A DNA stretch of 64,000 nt from Neospora caninum Liverpool (lineage: Eukaryota; Apicomplexa; Conoidasida; Eucoccidiorida; Sarcocystidae). Location: assembly GCF_000208865.1 (NCBI RefSeq), contig NC_018397.1, forward strand, positions 6,017,844 to 6,081,843, written 5' to 3'. Every line of letters begins with the position of its first letter. Position 1 is the first letter of the stretch. This document shows, one piece after another, positions 32,922 through 44,893 of the stretch. A program made the position numbers and the translations under genes. The notes beneath the pieces are model-generated. The model had not been told where the DNA came from. It was given only the letters and a program-made list of their open reading frames with translations, and made no database searches.

Positions 32922-35900
32922 CTGTAAACATATCCGTACAGCAACGCTTGTCTAGCCAGGTGACTTTTGCCTCCGCCTTCCCGTTCTACTAAGGTCTTGC
33001 AAATATGGTGGTAAGAAGCGAAGCAATGCATCTTCCCTTCCTCGGCAACAACAGGGACGGCCTTGGGCCACGGTACTACAAGGACAGCGCCTGTAACGCG
33101 GAAACGGAGCTTCCTGCGTATATGCGGCACGACGAGGTGGGAGTGAAGCACGCGACGCCGTGAGGCTTCCGAGCGCACATGAAGCAACGAAGACATGTGC
33201 GGCGTGAATGAAACATTAAGACTTTTCGCCTAGAACATAACCGATGTGGAATGACCTTAATGTAGTAGGATATTGAAATCCAACACTGTACTCAACTCTG
33301 TTCCTAAGGATCGTGCCTATTTTCACCCTATAATGCAACATGTGAAAAGCACTGTATCAGCGAACGTTGGCAGAAGGGAGTTGCTAGTTACCTGCAGGTT
33401 CATCCAAGTTAATGGACCGTCCAAAATTTTCTCGAGTGATAATTCATCCATTGCGAGGTGACACACACGCACACAGAAACCGTTTGGTTGTCCACTTCTC
33501 TCGAAGCAGTTGCTCTCCGCTTAGAGCACTGCGTTTGCGTTTCTACGCCACACTCTGTTTCCAGAGCCCAGCAAAAAGAGTATGCAACTTCAAGTTAAAA
33601 TCTTAAAGCGGGGTTTTCGAAATAACACCGAGCTCCCGGCTCAGGTAAAAGCGATGTGCAACCGAGTCTCTCTGGTAGACTGCAAAGCATTCTCTTCGGT
33701 GCCATGCCGACACTCTGTCGTCTGTTTGCGCAGCCGTTCTTGGACTCAACTTTTGACAGCGGACATTCGCCCACTGCATAGAAAGAGAAAAACGAGGTGC
33801 GAGCAGAGAAAATGGCTATTACGAAAAAAAGTGGTCACAGCTGAGACGAATGGTGCATGCGTGGTGGGCCCAGAGCAACGAGCCTTTGGAGCTCATCTGC
33901 TTGGGATCGACGCATATGCTGGTGACACCCATGACTGCCCACGTCTCACACCCTTTTTCGACGGCAAATGCACGGGCACTTAAGCTATACTTGCCAGTAC
34001 CGGCATATTTTTTCTCAACAACAAGATTTCGGTGTCGTTTTGTGTATCTGGGGATGAAATGCAGAAGGGTACGCAGCTTTTGTTTGGATTGGTTCCGCGA
34101 CAGGCTGGTTCGTTCCACAGATCGGCACGTTTGCCCGTCCTCCAACGAGACACATGTTTTCGAACTCAACATATTACTAGGATAGGCATGCTGTGTGATG
34201 GCGCCTTCCGAATAACCAGCGAGAAGCCGCTGATCTCGTTTTACAATTTTCCAAGGTTGCGTCGTCCTTTCTGCTAGGGGGAGTCAGTGCAAAAGTTACC
34301 GTTTACAGGCATACTACCTGGTGTGGAGAACCGAATATCAAAGTCTTTTGGCCTCGTGATAAGCTCCTCGCTTGCGGTGTACGAGGCCTCTGAAATCACC
34401 TAGGAAACTACACGACGGCAGACGAGCGCAACACTAGGTCGCGGAGCGCCGCCCTCCCTGGGACGCCTCAAATCCTATGTGCACGTTTAGGGTTTTGACC
34501 AAACCTGCATTGGATTGACTGCCTTCCAGTGGAGACAGTGGTGCTGCCTTTTACTTCAGACAAGCAGAGATACCAGATGCGTCGGCCGAACTTATCACCT
34601 TGAGCATTAGTTGCTTTTAGGGCTGTACGGTGGACAGCAGGTGGACGGTGGTTGTTGCACTCGCTACGCCTTTTTGGATGAGTGCCGGTATCGCGGCGCC
34701 GAGGGGTGGCGCATTGCAAATCTAGTGAGCAGAACACAGAAGCTGCAAAGGTAGGAACTTTCTAGTTAAAAAGCAGATTCGCATTCTGCATCAGTTTTAC
34801 TGCTAGTCCTGGGGCACTGGCTCTAGCGGCTTGATAGCCTTCACCGTGGAAAACCAGTGACTCAACTGTGCGGGAGCTCAGATCTTGTGTCTCCTACCGC
34901 CTGTTATCAAATACCACCGGAATGCCTCGATTTAGAAGGAACATTGCTTTGTTTCTCAATATGTTGGCCAACTGGGCAAGAAGTATACAAATATGCGTTT
35001 TCCTGGGGAAAACCAGAGAGCCGTTTCTTTGAAACCGTGGACTCCTGATCTGCCCAGGGACCCTGCATTTGAATTGTGTGGCGAGACGGCCGGCGCCGAC
35101 CTGTAGTCTTATCAGGGAACTCGGGACGGGAGCGAATCAGGCAGGGAAATGGTTCTTGCACTGTCTCTTGTGGTTTCTATGGTTGCCGGTTTTTTCAAAG
35201 TTGTTCAAAACTTCGACAAGGACAGGAAGCAGATCCTGCTGGAGACTTGTTTTCGTGGCGGTTCTATCAGCTGCGCCGGCGAGATTCACAGCCGTGTTGC
35301 CTTGGAGGGTCTAAAGGGGAGCAGCGTCGATAGGACAACCGCTATCAGTCTCGTGGTGGGTATGCCTGCGGACGGAGACCTGCTCCCCATGTGTGTAAAC
35401 AAGCGGATTCCCCAATGAAAAGCAAACGAAAATTTGCGAATGTCGTTTCCAATAGTAGGACGAGGTGTTTAGAGTGCTTGTCTCTTTCTCCGGATGCCGC
35501 CCCACTGGCGCTGTCACCCCCCGGTGGGTCTCGCGCGTGAGCAGGCCCCCGGCCGACGTGTAAGGCGCCAAGATTCGTGACGGTCTTCATCATTTTGAGC
35601 TCTTGAATTTCCCTTGCCGCTGGCCGAAACATCCCACAGATATTCCAGGTGTCTACTTGGTAACACTTGTGAAATCACGAGAGCAACCGGAAAATTACGA
35701 CGCGACGGATTCAGCCGGTGTGCTGACCGGGAAGAAGCGTTTTGGTGTGCATCGGGCCAACTCACAAGATTTTCCCGTACGGAGGAGGTATTCTAGAACA
35801 CTTCTTCCTCGCTGTTGGACGCCGATACAGCAGTTTGTTCGGTGTTCTTACGTCTGGGCACCTGTTTTCTGTGTCACTGGGGGTCGGAGCTTTGAAGTGT

Positions 35901-36693
35901 CCCTGCGGACAGCGCGGATCCATGGTTTTTCGAGGTCTTTGGGCATCGCAAGTGAGGCGTGTCTCTCACTTTGTTTACCTGCGATCCACTGTTATCTGTT
36001 TGTGCGATTGAACATGTGGATGTTTCATTAGGGACACATTCGCTACCGCGGGTGTGCTCAAATGCGCAGCGGGGTCGGTCTCTCTTGCCGCGTAGGGCCT
36101 GGGTGTCCGGGGTAACACACCAGAAGCTGAACAAATTTGTTCCCCCTGATTTTCTCTATAAGTTTCCAGTGTTTTAGGATGGTTAGTGGTGTGACAGTGG
36201 TGGCGAGTGTTGTTGGGCATTCTTGTGTACAGGCTGAACAACAGACCTCTCGTCGCGGGCAAACTGTCGATTTGAACGTGCGGTCGTGTCATTCTATGCG
36301 ATCTCTTCATAAATTCTCGTCAACGCCTGCGAGCAGTGCATGGGCGCGTTTTGCGACTATGTGCCCGCGTGCTTCTTTCTGCACCGTCTCATGTTGTTTT
36401 CTTATTCAGTCAGGGAGAGGTCGCGGTGGAAGGCGTTTCTCTATAAAATCTCCACGAGCAGGCTAACATTCGGATAATCGTTTGAACCTTTTTGCGGCTG
36501 CTTCGGTGTCCATTCATTAGAGTCTTCTGCGATCCTGTCGAGGTGTTGAAGTGGTGGTGTGCGAGTATCGCCCTGTCCCGGTTTCCCGGCGTGGCGGTGT
36601 TTGACTTCCAGGAAAAGTTAGCTTGCTTTTCTGAACAAGTGACTGGCAGAGCGTTTTTTGTTTGTCTTGTTCTCCGACCCTTGCGCCACCACG
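32922..36693. other. Long intergenic region upstream of the ApiAP2 gene
   Basis: Divergent spacer between the coiled-coil gene and the AP2 gene. A minus-strand frame at 32879-33196 may hold the first exon of the coiled-coil gene (MHCFASYHHICKTL is a candidate end). Nothing else is supported. A long 5' UTR for the AP2 gene would be normal for coccidia. Confidence 0.5.
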
Positions 36694-39600
36694 ATGTTGC
36701 CGCGTCGTTACAGGAGATCAAGCCTGGACGACAGCGGTTCGACTGCGGCAGACGACCAGTCGAAACGCCTTCGGCACTCCCTTCATCCGTCAGTCAAGAA
36801 GATAGTCGGCGCGGAGGACCACGAGATTGAGATATTGCCGAACTCTGACCAGACACCAAATGGACACTCCCCTTTTCGGTCGCTTCCGGCGCCTACACGA
36901 CCTCTGCAGGGTATCGAGGAAGCACCTGTAGCAGCACATCGAGAATGCGGAGTTGAGGAATACGCTCCTCGTCCTTACGTTTCCAGAACTACCGGGTCAT
37001 CAAGCGAAGCGGTGACTCCAGAAGGCATGGACGCATCTACGAGTTACCGGAAATGTGAAGGTGCACCGCCTTCACACAATGAAAACGATGCGCAAGCGCG
37101 GCGACGGACAGCTGTACCCCCAAGAGCAAACGAGGCACAGGGGAAGGATGCTAAAAATGAGGAGTTGATACGGCTTGCTCGACTGAAACCAAAAGTCGAA
37201 GGCGTGTGCTTTGATCGCTTTTTCAGGCGTTGGGTGGCAAAGAGAGCAGGACTGAAGAAGGTCTACTTCCCTGTCTATAAGTACGGCTTCGATCGAGCGT
37301 ACGAACTTGCTGTAAGCACGCGGCGCGGTCTCGAAAATGATGCAGCAGCTGGAATTCGGGGGGTTGGTCCCCTGCGGCCACGGTCGCCTTGGGAACCTGG
37401 CTGCCCCGGCTCATCTGGTGTGTCGCTGGAGCACGCAGACTCCGCTCAACAGCCGTCTGTCACTGTTCCTCGCACGTGCACGCAAGCAGCCGTCGCGCAA
37501 GGAAAAATGAAAAGCGGACAGTTGGAGGATTCGGACGAAGGTGATTCGGACGGGGATCATCTGTCAGAAGGTGCTCAACTGCAAAAAACGCCGGTAAGGT
37601 GTACGTGGAAGGCGATCCGCTGGACCACAACTACAGGAGAGGGAAGTAGTAGCTCAGGAGGTGGATTCCCAGACAGTTCGAGTCCAAGCGGGTCGCGTTA
37701 CGGAAACCGAAGGAAGCCCGTGAGTTTGCCTTACGGTGATAGCACCTCCCGCTCGGTAAGAACCGCAGAGCAGGATGGAAGGTCACAGTACAAACAAAAG
37801 CCCAGATCGGCTAAGCATGACTCCCTAGCCAACTTCCGCTTGAGTGTTGCAAACCATCGGCCTGCTGCCTTCTTTTCGCTCCATCCTGCTAGCGGTATCC
37901 GCCTCTCGGCCAACTCGGCTTGCTACATTTGCTTCTGTCCATCGTCTTTCGTGAATCCTAGAGCGGGTTATAATGGCTAGAGGACACCGCGCAGTGCTGC
38001 ACGTGTACAGAATGCCTCCCGTATCCTGGTAGATGTCGAAACCATCGTGAGACAGGCAGGTCACGTAGACCCGAGAGCGAAGTTAAACTGGATTATCCTT
38101 AGAGTCTTCTGGGGTGGAAGCAGAAGTGCGGTGGCAGCACTGTGTGAAGTTTCCGTTTGGTTTTGTACCTTCCAGAGAACTAGCAGCGATGTAGCAGCTC
38201 AAGAGGTCGCGAAACAAGGGGCGGAGACGGCCTTCCACCACATCGAGTCTCCTTCGACTAGTTGTCCCAAGCACAAAGAGCAAGGGCTCTCAGCGCCTAC
38301 GATGCTGTCCCTCGCTTCCTTCGCCCCGAGCCAAATCGACGTGGAGGCGGAACGGACAGCTGACGCGGCAAATGAACGAACACGTCTGCAGGGCGGCGAG
38401 GACCGGCCACGTGTAAGCTTTTCTGCCTCTTCGGTGGCATGGACTTCGGGCGGGGAACGCGCTCCATCGAAAACGCCACCGAGGCCACAGAGCAGTCACA
38501 GCCTTTCCGGAATTCGAGGGAAGAGGGGAGAAGAGGGGAGAGCAGCTATGTCGTTTCCCTCGGAAGGGCTCCCTCAGGAAAACAATCCAGTACAGGATGC
38601 GGCTCGGAACTCACTAGGCGAAAAGGAAATTGAAGCGGTGTCTGGGACTGTCTCCCATTTGCAGGCAACCACGTCCTCAAGTGGCGAAGGAAGCATCTAC
38701 ATGGGCGATTCGACCACAGCCAGCACGACAGGGAGTGAAGATAATAGTACTCTTAGAGCAGCAACGAGCTCCTGCCTGTTTTCCGAGAGTGGAGAGGGTT
38801 CTGCGTCCACCGCGAGGGCATTCATGGACGATGAAGCCATGCAGCAGGCACTAGCGACAGATTCTGCAGAGGCGTTGGCCAAGCTGCTGAGCGCTCTGCC
38901 TGCAGGCGTGCACTTTGACTTCTCGTCGAAACGGTAAGGTCTGGGTCCCGTCGCGGTTGCCCATGTTGCATGCACGACCGACCAGGCAAGACTGTAGTCA
39001 TGAGCTCCGCCTTGTTGAGACACACAGCGAGTGATTTACTCTAGAAAACCGGCGTGATGAAGATGTGCAAGGATGTTTGCGATGGCGTGCATTTAGCAGT
39101 ACACGTGTCAGAGGGAAAACAACTGTGTTGACTCCCGTTTGGATGATATACTTTGTGCGATGCTGAAGTTCGTGGCACCACGTTGACTTCCTGATTCACT
39201 GACGTTGTTGCGTGTTTGCTGCAGGTGGTTTGCCGTCTACAGTCCGCGTGAGAGCCCAGAGGCAAACCAGCATGATCATGTGCGTCCGAACGAGCGAGTT
39301 CGGGTTTTTGATCCTGTCCAATATGGAGGTTCGATGCTGAAGGCGTTCCATGCATGCCGCAACTTCCGCGGCTCCGTAGCAGTCGACGCGTCCGCTACAG
39401 ACTTGGGACATCAGCTGGCGCGGGAACGGCAAAAGCCAGAGGAGTGCCAAGACACTTTCGTGTCTAGTGGTCGGAGAGCTCATGGACTTTCTACCGTGAA
39501 AACAGAAAGCCCCTCTCCAACGGCAGACCTACCGCGGAGGCAGGCTTCGAACACTCCATCGGGGACCTCCCTTGGACGGGTGCCCCCCCCACAAAAGAGC

Positions 39601-42008
39601 GCAGGCACTCTAGGGAGTGAGCCTGATGGGAGTGGCAGCCCCCAAGTGCCGTCAAACGGGCATGCTACAAACGCTGCGGAAAATGAAGCAAACCTCCCCG
39701 ACGCTGAGGTAATTTGACATCAACGACAGGAAATGCGTGTGAGGCACTCGACACGTCACGTGAGTTGTGCGTTGGTGTGTGGAGTCCAGTTGTGGCGTTT
39801 CCTTACTTTGCAGAGGCCTTCACTTCTCGCGTTCCGAGTACTAACTTTGTACCGGTACATCAGAATGCGTCGGAGGCTTTGAAACTTGGAGAGCAGGCCC
39901 CGTAGAGCCTTCCCCAGGTGACCGTTACCCTCGCCGAATGTGTAGTCCGGTTCGATGGGACAGGCACTCTTTCTGAGCCTGTTACATCTTTATGTGTGGG
40001 CATGTGTGTGAAAATGTCAAACGATGCGGCTCACTTCGTCACCTATGTAGAGATCCATGAGTTTCTGTGTGCGTACAGATCCTTGAGCGCGCGCAGTTGA
40101 TACTGGGAACCGAGAAACAGATCAGCTTTTCTCTTTCACATCGGGCGTGGATTGTGAACGTGGAGTCGAATAGGCGCTACGTCCCCATTTGTTACGATGG
40201 CCTGGAGGCTGCTTTCGATCGTGCAATTCGCTGTCGGCGGACACTTCGATTGGAGTCTTCGTACGGAGGAGCCGGTCGAAAGACAGCACCCGGTCGTGAG
40301 AGCCCGGCTTCTGCTCCCGGAGGCGTGCCCGCAAGGCCAGATGAAGCCGTCCAACGGACAGACAGCGTACCTGTAAGTGGCAAAGTCGTCGCCGAATATT
40401 CACATGCTCTGTACTGCTTGTTGACGTGGCCAAAGCGTTAGACGATGTGAGAGTGCAACGGTGTCGTACTTCGTTCACCTTGATTTTCCTTGCCGTGAAG
40501 CCATTGCTCTGACAACGGCATCCATGAGGCATACACAAATGACCCTGAACTATGTTCCCCTTCGGCGCTTGCTACCTTTAGAGGAAAAGCGAGGGAACGC
40601 AGTAGCCGTTGGAGCAGGAGCAGTTCCTCGTGTTTAATATGACTGAGGCCGAGGCCCTGTTCCAACAAGACGAGGTCGAATGGATCCAGGGGACAATTTG
40701 ATTCGCCTGTGCCACAAGAGATGCCAGTACCACTCATATGTTCGTTGTGGCACTGTTGTGTTCCAGTTTGGAAGCGAGACCCACGCGCGAAGTACAGCTC
40801 CGGCCCATCCGCGGCGGTCACAGCGTCAAGGAGGATCCCCCGTGAACGTTCATTCTATCCCGTATGGGGGCCGACAGCTACAGTTGTCGAAGTTTGAAGA
40901 TTTCGCAGCTCGCAGAGGATCAGAAAGGAGCATTTCACGGAGGAAAATAGAGCCCTCAACGACCGAGAGCGGGCCGCCCGGCCAACACGGCTTTCGTGTC
41001 GATGAGAAAGGCAAGCATATTAGCCACGCATCGTTCTCTGAACCCGTTACAGTCAGATTCCAGCGAGAATCAACCGAGAGTGCAGGCATCGCAGGGTGCA
41101 ATCAAAGAAAACACCAGAACGATGAACAGGGCGAGGAAGGCTCAATCCGGCTTGCTAGGCAGGTAAGGAAATTTCGTTGGCCGCGGTGTTTTGTGGTCCC
41201 CCAGTAGAGTGAGTCGGAAAATGGCGAAGGCTACACGTCCTCACTCACCAAGTAGAGTGAATTGTGGATGGCGTGGTGCAACTTCGAGAAAACGGTATGT
41301 ATTTCAAGTACGATATATGTCTTGCACGACTCGGGAATACGATATGCCCCATGGTCAGTGGCGCTCGTTCGCTGGCAGGGTTGTGCTGTACGAAGCATCA
41401 GGTCAAGCACAGTAGTGTCGAATCGATTTCAGGCCAGAGTAGACTTGAATACTTTGCAATAAAGGCGCCACGCTCAAATTATTTATGTGTGGCGACGTTT
41501 CCGTCAGGAGGAACGAAACGAGGACGGCCCGTGGACAACAGCCAGCGCGGACGGAGAAGTTTCCCCTCCATCGTATCGTGTTCTTCGCCAGCAATCGCGA
41601 GAACTGGCAGCTCGATGCCTCCTAGTAATCTTTGGCAACCTGACTGACGTATGCATTCCCGCCATGTTCGCGTTTTTTCCACAGGATCGACGCAGACGTG
41701 TTCGGGCTGTACGGCAGCACCGCGATGTACTTCTAAGTGGGAAGCACACCAGAGTTCTTTTGCCCGCATATTTTCAGGTTTTCTGGCCATTGCTTGAGAC
41801 GGGAACGTTGCCGCAACACTCTACTGCAGACTACATCCGGCGTTTGCTTAATGGTATGCATAACGTTGCAGCAATGCACAAAACCCTCTTCCCGGCATAT
41901 CCTTTGCGTGGGGAGTTGGACAATAGAGAGGGTCCCTATGCATTCCTAGATGATAGATCAGCTGAGGACGACAGAGACTTTTTTAACATGGATTTCGAGG
42001 AGTGCTAG
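36694..42008 (+). CDS. ApiAP2 transcription factor with three AP2 domains and an ACDC domain
   Basis: Nuclear DNA-binding regulator. Seven exons join in phase: 36694-37719, 38176-38933, 39225-39708, 40079-40372, 40767-41162, 41256-41294 and 41508-42008 (1165 residues). AP2-1 is at about residues 167-210 (VEGVCFDRFFRRWVAKRAG, then VYFPVYKYGFDRAYELA). AP2-2 is at about 588-640 and is cut by an intron (GVHFDFSSK | RWFAVYSP, then VFDPVQYGGSMLKAFHAC). AP2-3 is at about 770-805 (QISFSLSHRAWIVNVESNRR, then CYDGLEAAFDRAIRCRR). A fourth, degenerate copy is suggested by SIRLARQ joined to SELWMAWCNFEKT. The C-terminal ACDC domain starts near residue 1035 with CLLVIFGNLTDVCIPAM. ATG 36694 has a good context (CCACCACG). 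An in-phase alternative donor at 37594 would shorten exon 1 by 126 nt. If the locus is T. gondii chromosome X this could be AP2X-10; that rests on remembered gene order and is unverified. Confidence 0.9.
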
Positions 42009-44041
42009 ACAGAGCACTGCCACTGAAGCCAGAAGAAGAGAATTTCCGTGACGAAGTGTTACCAGCAATACACCTGGGGTGCATGTGCTCGTCTTGCGTG
42101 TGTCTTTTTCGAATGAAGCCCTCTAAACCAAAATGTTTTGGATGATTGCAACAATGCTTGGGCATGAGTTTTATGAATCCATGCTTCGTGGCCAGCTCAG
42201 GGTGAAACGGCAGCTTCGGTGATCGTGATGCAAGACGCCTCTCGCGGAATCTGGGCAGTAGCATGTCATAGCGCCCGGTCGATGATGCCAGGCAACGCAA
42301 ATCACACGTGACAAGCGCAGCCCCGTTCCGTGGCCCAGAACTGTGGCGCCTTTCTTACTGCAAATTTTATGAGCAGTTAGCGGGTTCTCTCACTCGAAGA
42401 TCGCGTGCGGCTGGCCGAGTCGCCACAGTAACCACTTTTACGCTGCTAGAAATGTAGAGGCATCTGATCATCATCAAATGTTCAGTAAATATCGAAGTAC
42501 TCTCTCTGGATTTGCTTGCCGTCTGCCTTTCTGCATCGCGGTGCTGTTCCATGACTGGAAAGTCCAAACGTCCACCTGCTGAACACTGTAAGAAGGCGAT
42601 GACCTTCTGAGCTAGGGTGTCATTCAACCCCCGCCACGCTTCCTGCCTCACTTCGGTCGTCAAACCACAGCGAAATAAATTCCTCACGCCACACGACGAA
42701 CCAGTCTTACATCACACACTGTGTCAACATTCTGGGTTCTTGTTCTTCAAAAATTGGAAGTTCCTGGCTACTCGAGTCACATGTGTCACCTACATTTTTC
42801 AGTTGGCTTGTGCGCAACGCCCGAGCCGATGCAGACATGGAACTGGTGCTGTGACTGAAGCACACGAACAGCGCTTCAGTATACTGTGTCGTACAGTGCA
42901 TGTGGGTGATGCCACTAGAGGCATTCGGTCTTAAGCTGGCGGTGCCGGGCAAAAACTGCATTTCTTTGGCGTCATCTACAGGGTCAGATTTTCTTCTGAG
43001 CGAACCTGCTTTTCCAGTGCGTCTCGTGCTTGTCAGGATTACCACTGTAGCGCTACGTGCAACTTACGCGTTGTCGTCGCCGGTTCGATCCAGTCTTAGG
43101 ATGAGACTGTCCCGTTTCTCACGCGGAACCGCATGCACAGGTTGTGTGTGCTTTCACATATGCTCGACAACCTAACTACGCAACCGTGTTCGTCTGGTAA
43201 TGTAGGCGTGAGCTTCGTAATAGCATATGCCGCTCGGTTCGCATGTCAGCGCACAGCTACGTTTGGCAGGGGGAACGAGCCGCTGGCTCACTGGTTGCTT
43301 GATACTGATGTGTCGCTTCTAGCGCCCTGTGTGTCTTCTATGCGATGTCCGTGATCATTAGTGGAGCTACAGTTTTTACTATGTCGCCGGTTGACATCGA
43401 CCTCTGGCACATTGGTGGTGCGTTAATCTTGTCACGGCGTACGGCAGGGACGCCAACGTGGGGCATCCAGCTCGAACCTCTAGCTACAAGCCAGTTCTCT
43501 GGGTGTACAACAAGTTTTTGCATCGAGCAGCTCGTGTCACACGTGAGCATGTGCTTATCTCTCTCCGGTAATCGGTCGCCGGTGCTACTCTTACAGCCAT
43601 TCTTGATGTGCCTTCGATTTCGTCTTTCTTCTTGCATGGATCCGCCGTAATATAGAAGTAAACTGAAGTTGCCGCCACTGTGTGCAACTGGATCTCCAAC
43701 AAGAGGGGTCGCGCCTCACGAGGACCCTTGAGGGGGAGATAGAGACGCGCTGTTTCTCGCGACGCGTTGGGGCTATCGAGCGTCGCACACGTCACAAGTG
43801 CGTACAAGCTAATCACCAACGCGCAAGCGTGTCTATATGAAAAGCCACCACGTCCCGCGGAGGCGACCCCTCATTTGCTTCTCATCTCCCTACCTTATTA
43901 ACAACAGGAGCGTGTTGCCGCGCCGCTTTTTGGATTCCGTTACCGTGCTCTTTCAGAGAGGGCCGAGCAGAGAGACGAATGCGTATTTGTTGCTCAAGTA
44001 TTTGTTGCGTGCTGCAGCTTGTGTAGTAAACATACTACAAG
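42009..44041. other. Intergenic, between the ApiAP2 gene and the secreted-protein gene
   Basis: No supportable gene. Two AGAGACG heptamers at 43741-43747 and 43971-43977 lie upstream of the next gene; A/TGAGACG heptamers are described in dense-granule gene promoters of T. gondii. Their role here is inferred. Confidence 0.5.
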
Positions 44042-44893
44042 ATGATGCGGAGGACTCAGTGCTCTTCCGGTATCAGTATGTGGCTACCTAGCTCGCGTAG
44101 TCTCAGTACTATATTAATCTCCGTTGTAATTAGTGCTTCTTGCGTAGCGGGCGTCGCTCGTGGGGTGGAAACGTCTGTGGATCAAAATTCTCAACCGATA
44201 CCCGTTGAGCATGGGCTGGAAACGCGTTGGCCAAATGGAGAGGTCACGAGCTCGGGGAGCAGCCTCGAAGAAGCCGAGGGCGCAAAAGAGATTCGGGCAG
44301 CTATCGGGAGGGCATTCGACGAGGCAGGCAGGACGCCTGATGGAGAAGATGGATCTCAGACAACAGAACAGGACCTCCGCAATTTAATATCAGAAAATGT
44401 CGCATTCCCAGTGACGGACCGTACAGGCGAGGAATCGCGGGGGCATTCGTCGGCTCCCCCAGGTGTGCCTTCTCGGAAGGCAAGCACCTGGAAGCTTGTT
44501 GGTGCCGTAGCTGCCGCGCTCGGCGTCATATTGGCCGCCTCCTATTGGCGAAACCGACGGCAAAAGGGTCAGGGGAGACCGGATGGAGTGGGGAAAACGG
44601 CAGACGAGCTCATGGGAGAGGCGCAGACCGATTATTCTCTCCAGTATCGCGGTGTACCGTACGTGCCAGCTTCGCTTCCTCCAGAGCTGCCGTCGTCATT
44701 GCAGTATGATTCCCTAACGCTGAGCGACTTCAGGTACCGTTACTGTTTCGACGTGCTAAGCACCTGTGATGCGTGTCAGTTTTCATGTGGGGAACCATTC
44801 AGTCAGCAGGGGATTATGCTACATGAGCACACTCATAAGTTAGCGCATGATACGTCAGAGGGTGAAACGCCTGCTATAGCGGGGTTCCAGTAG
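44042..44893 (+). CDS. Secreted single-pass membrane protein, dense-granule-like, unrecognised
   Basis: Single-exon frame of 283 residues; ATG 44078 is an alternative start 12 residues further on. The N-terminus carries a signal peptide core (STILISVVISASCVAGVARG). A transmembrane segment lies at about residues 157-176 (WKLVGAVAAALGVILAASYW), flanked by a basic stop-transfer stretch (RNRRQKGQGR). The region between the two is acidic, hydrophilic and probably disordered. The tail holds a cysteine cluster, CFDVLSTCDACQFSCGEPF. This layout (signal peptide, disordered segment, one membrane span) is typical of coccidian dense-granule proteins of the vacuole or cyst membrane, but I recognise no family. 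Other possibilities are a surface or microneme membrane protein. Confidence 0.6.
   Translation: MMRRTQCSSGISMWLPSSRSLSTILISVVISASCVAGVARGVETSVDQNSQPIPVEHGLETRWPNGEVTSSGSSLEEAEGAKEIRAAIGRAFDEAGRTPDGEDGSQTTEQDLRNLISENVAFPVTDRTGEESRGHSSAPPGVPSRKASTWKLVGAVAAALGVILAASYWRNRRQKGQGRPDGVGKTADELMGEAQTDYSLQYRGVPYVPASLPPELPSSLQYDSLTLSDFRYRYCFDVLSTCDACQFSCGEPFSQQGIMLHEHTHKLAHDTSEGETPAIAGFQ

Noticed and set aside
41627..41683. Possible 57-nt intron in the ACDC exon (GTAATC to CCACAG)
   Set aside because: Removing it would delete the IFGNLTDVCIPAM core of the ACDC domain, and it is too short for introns of this organism.
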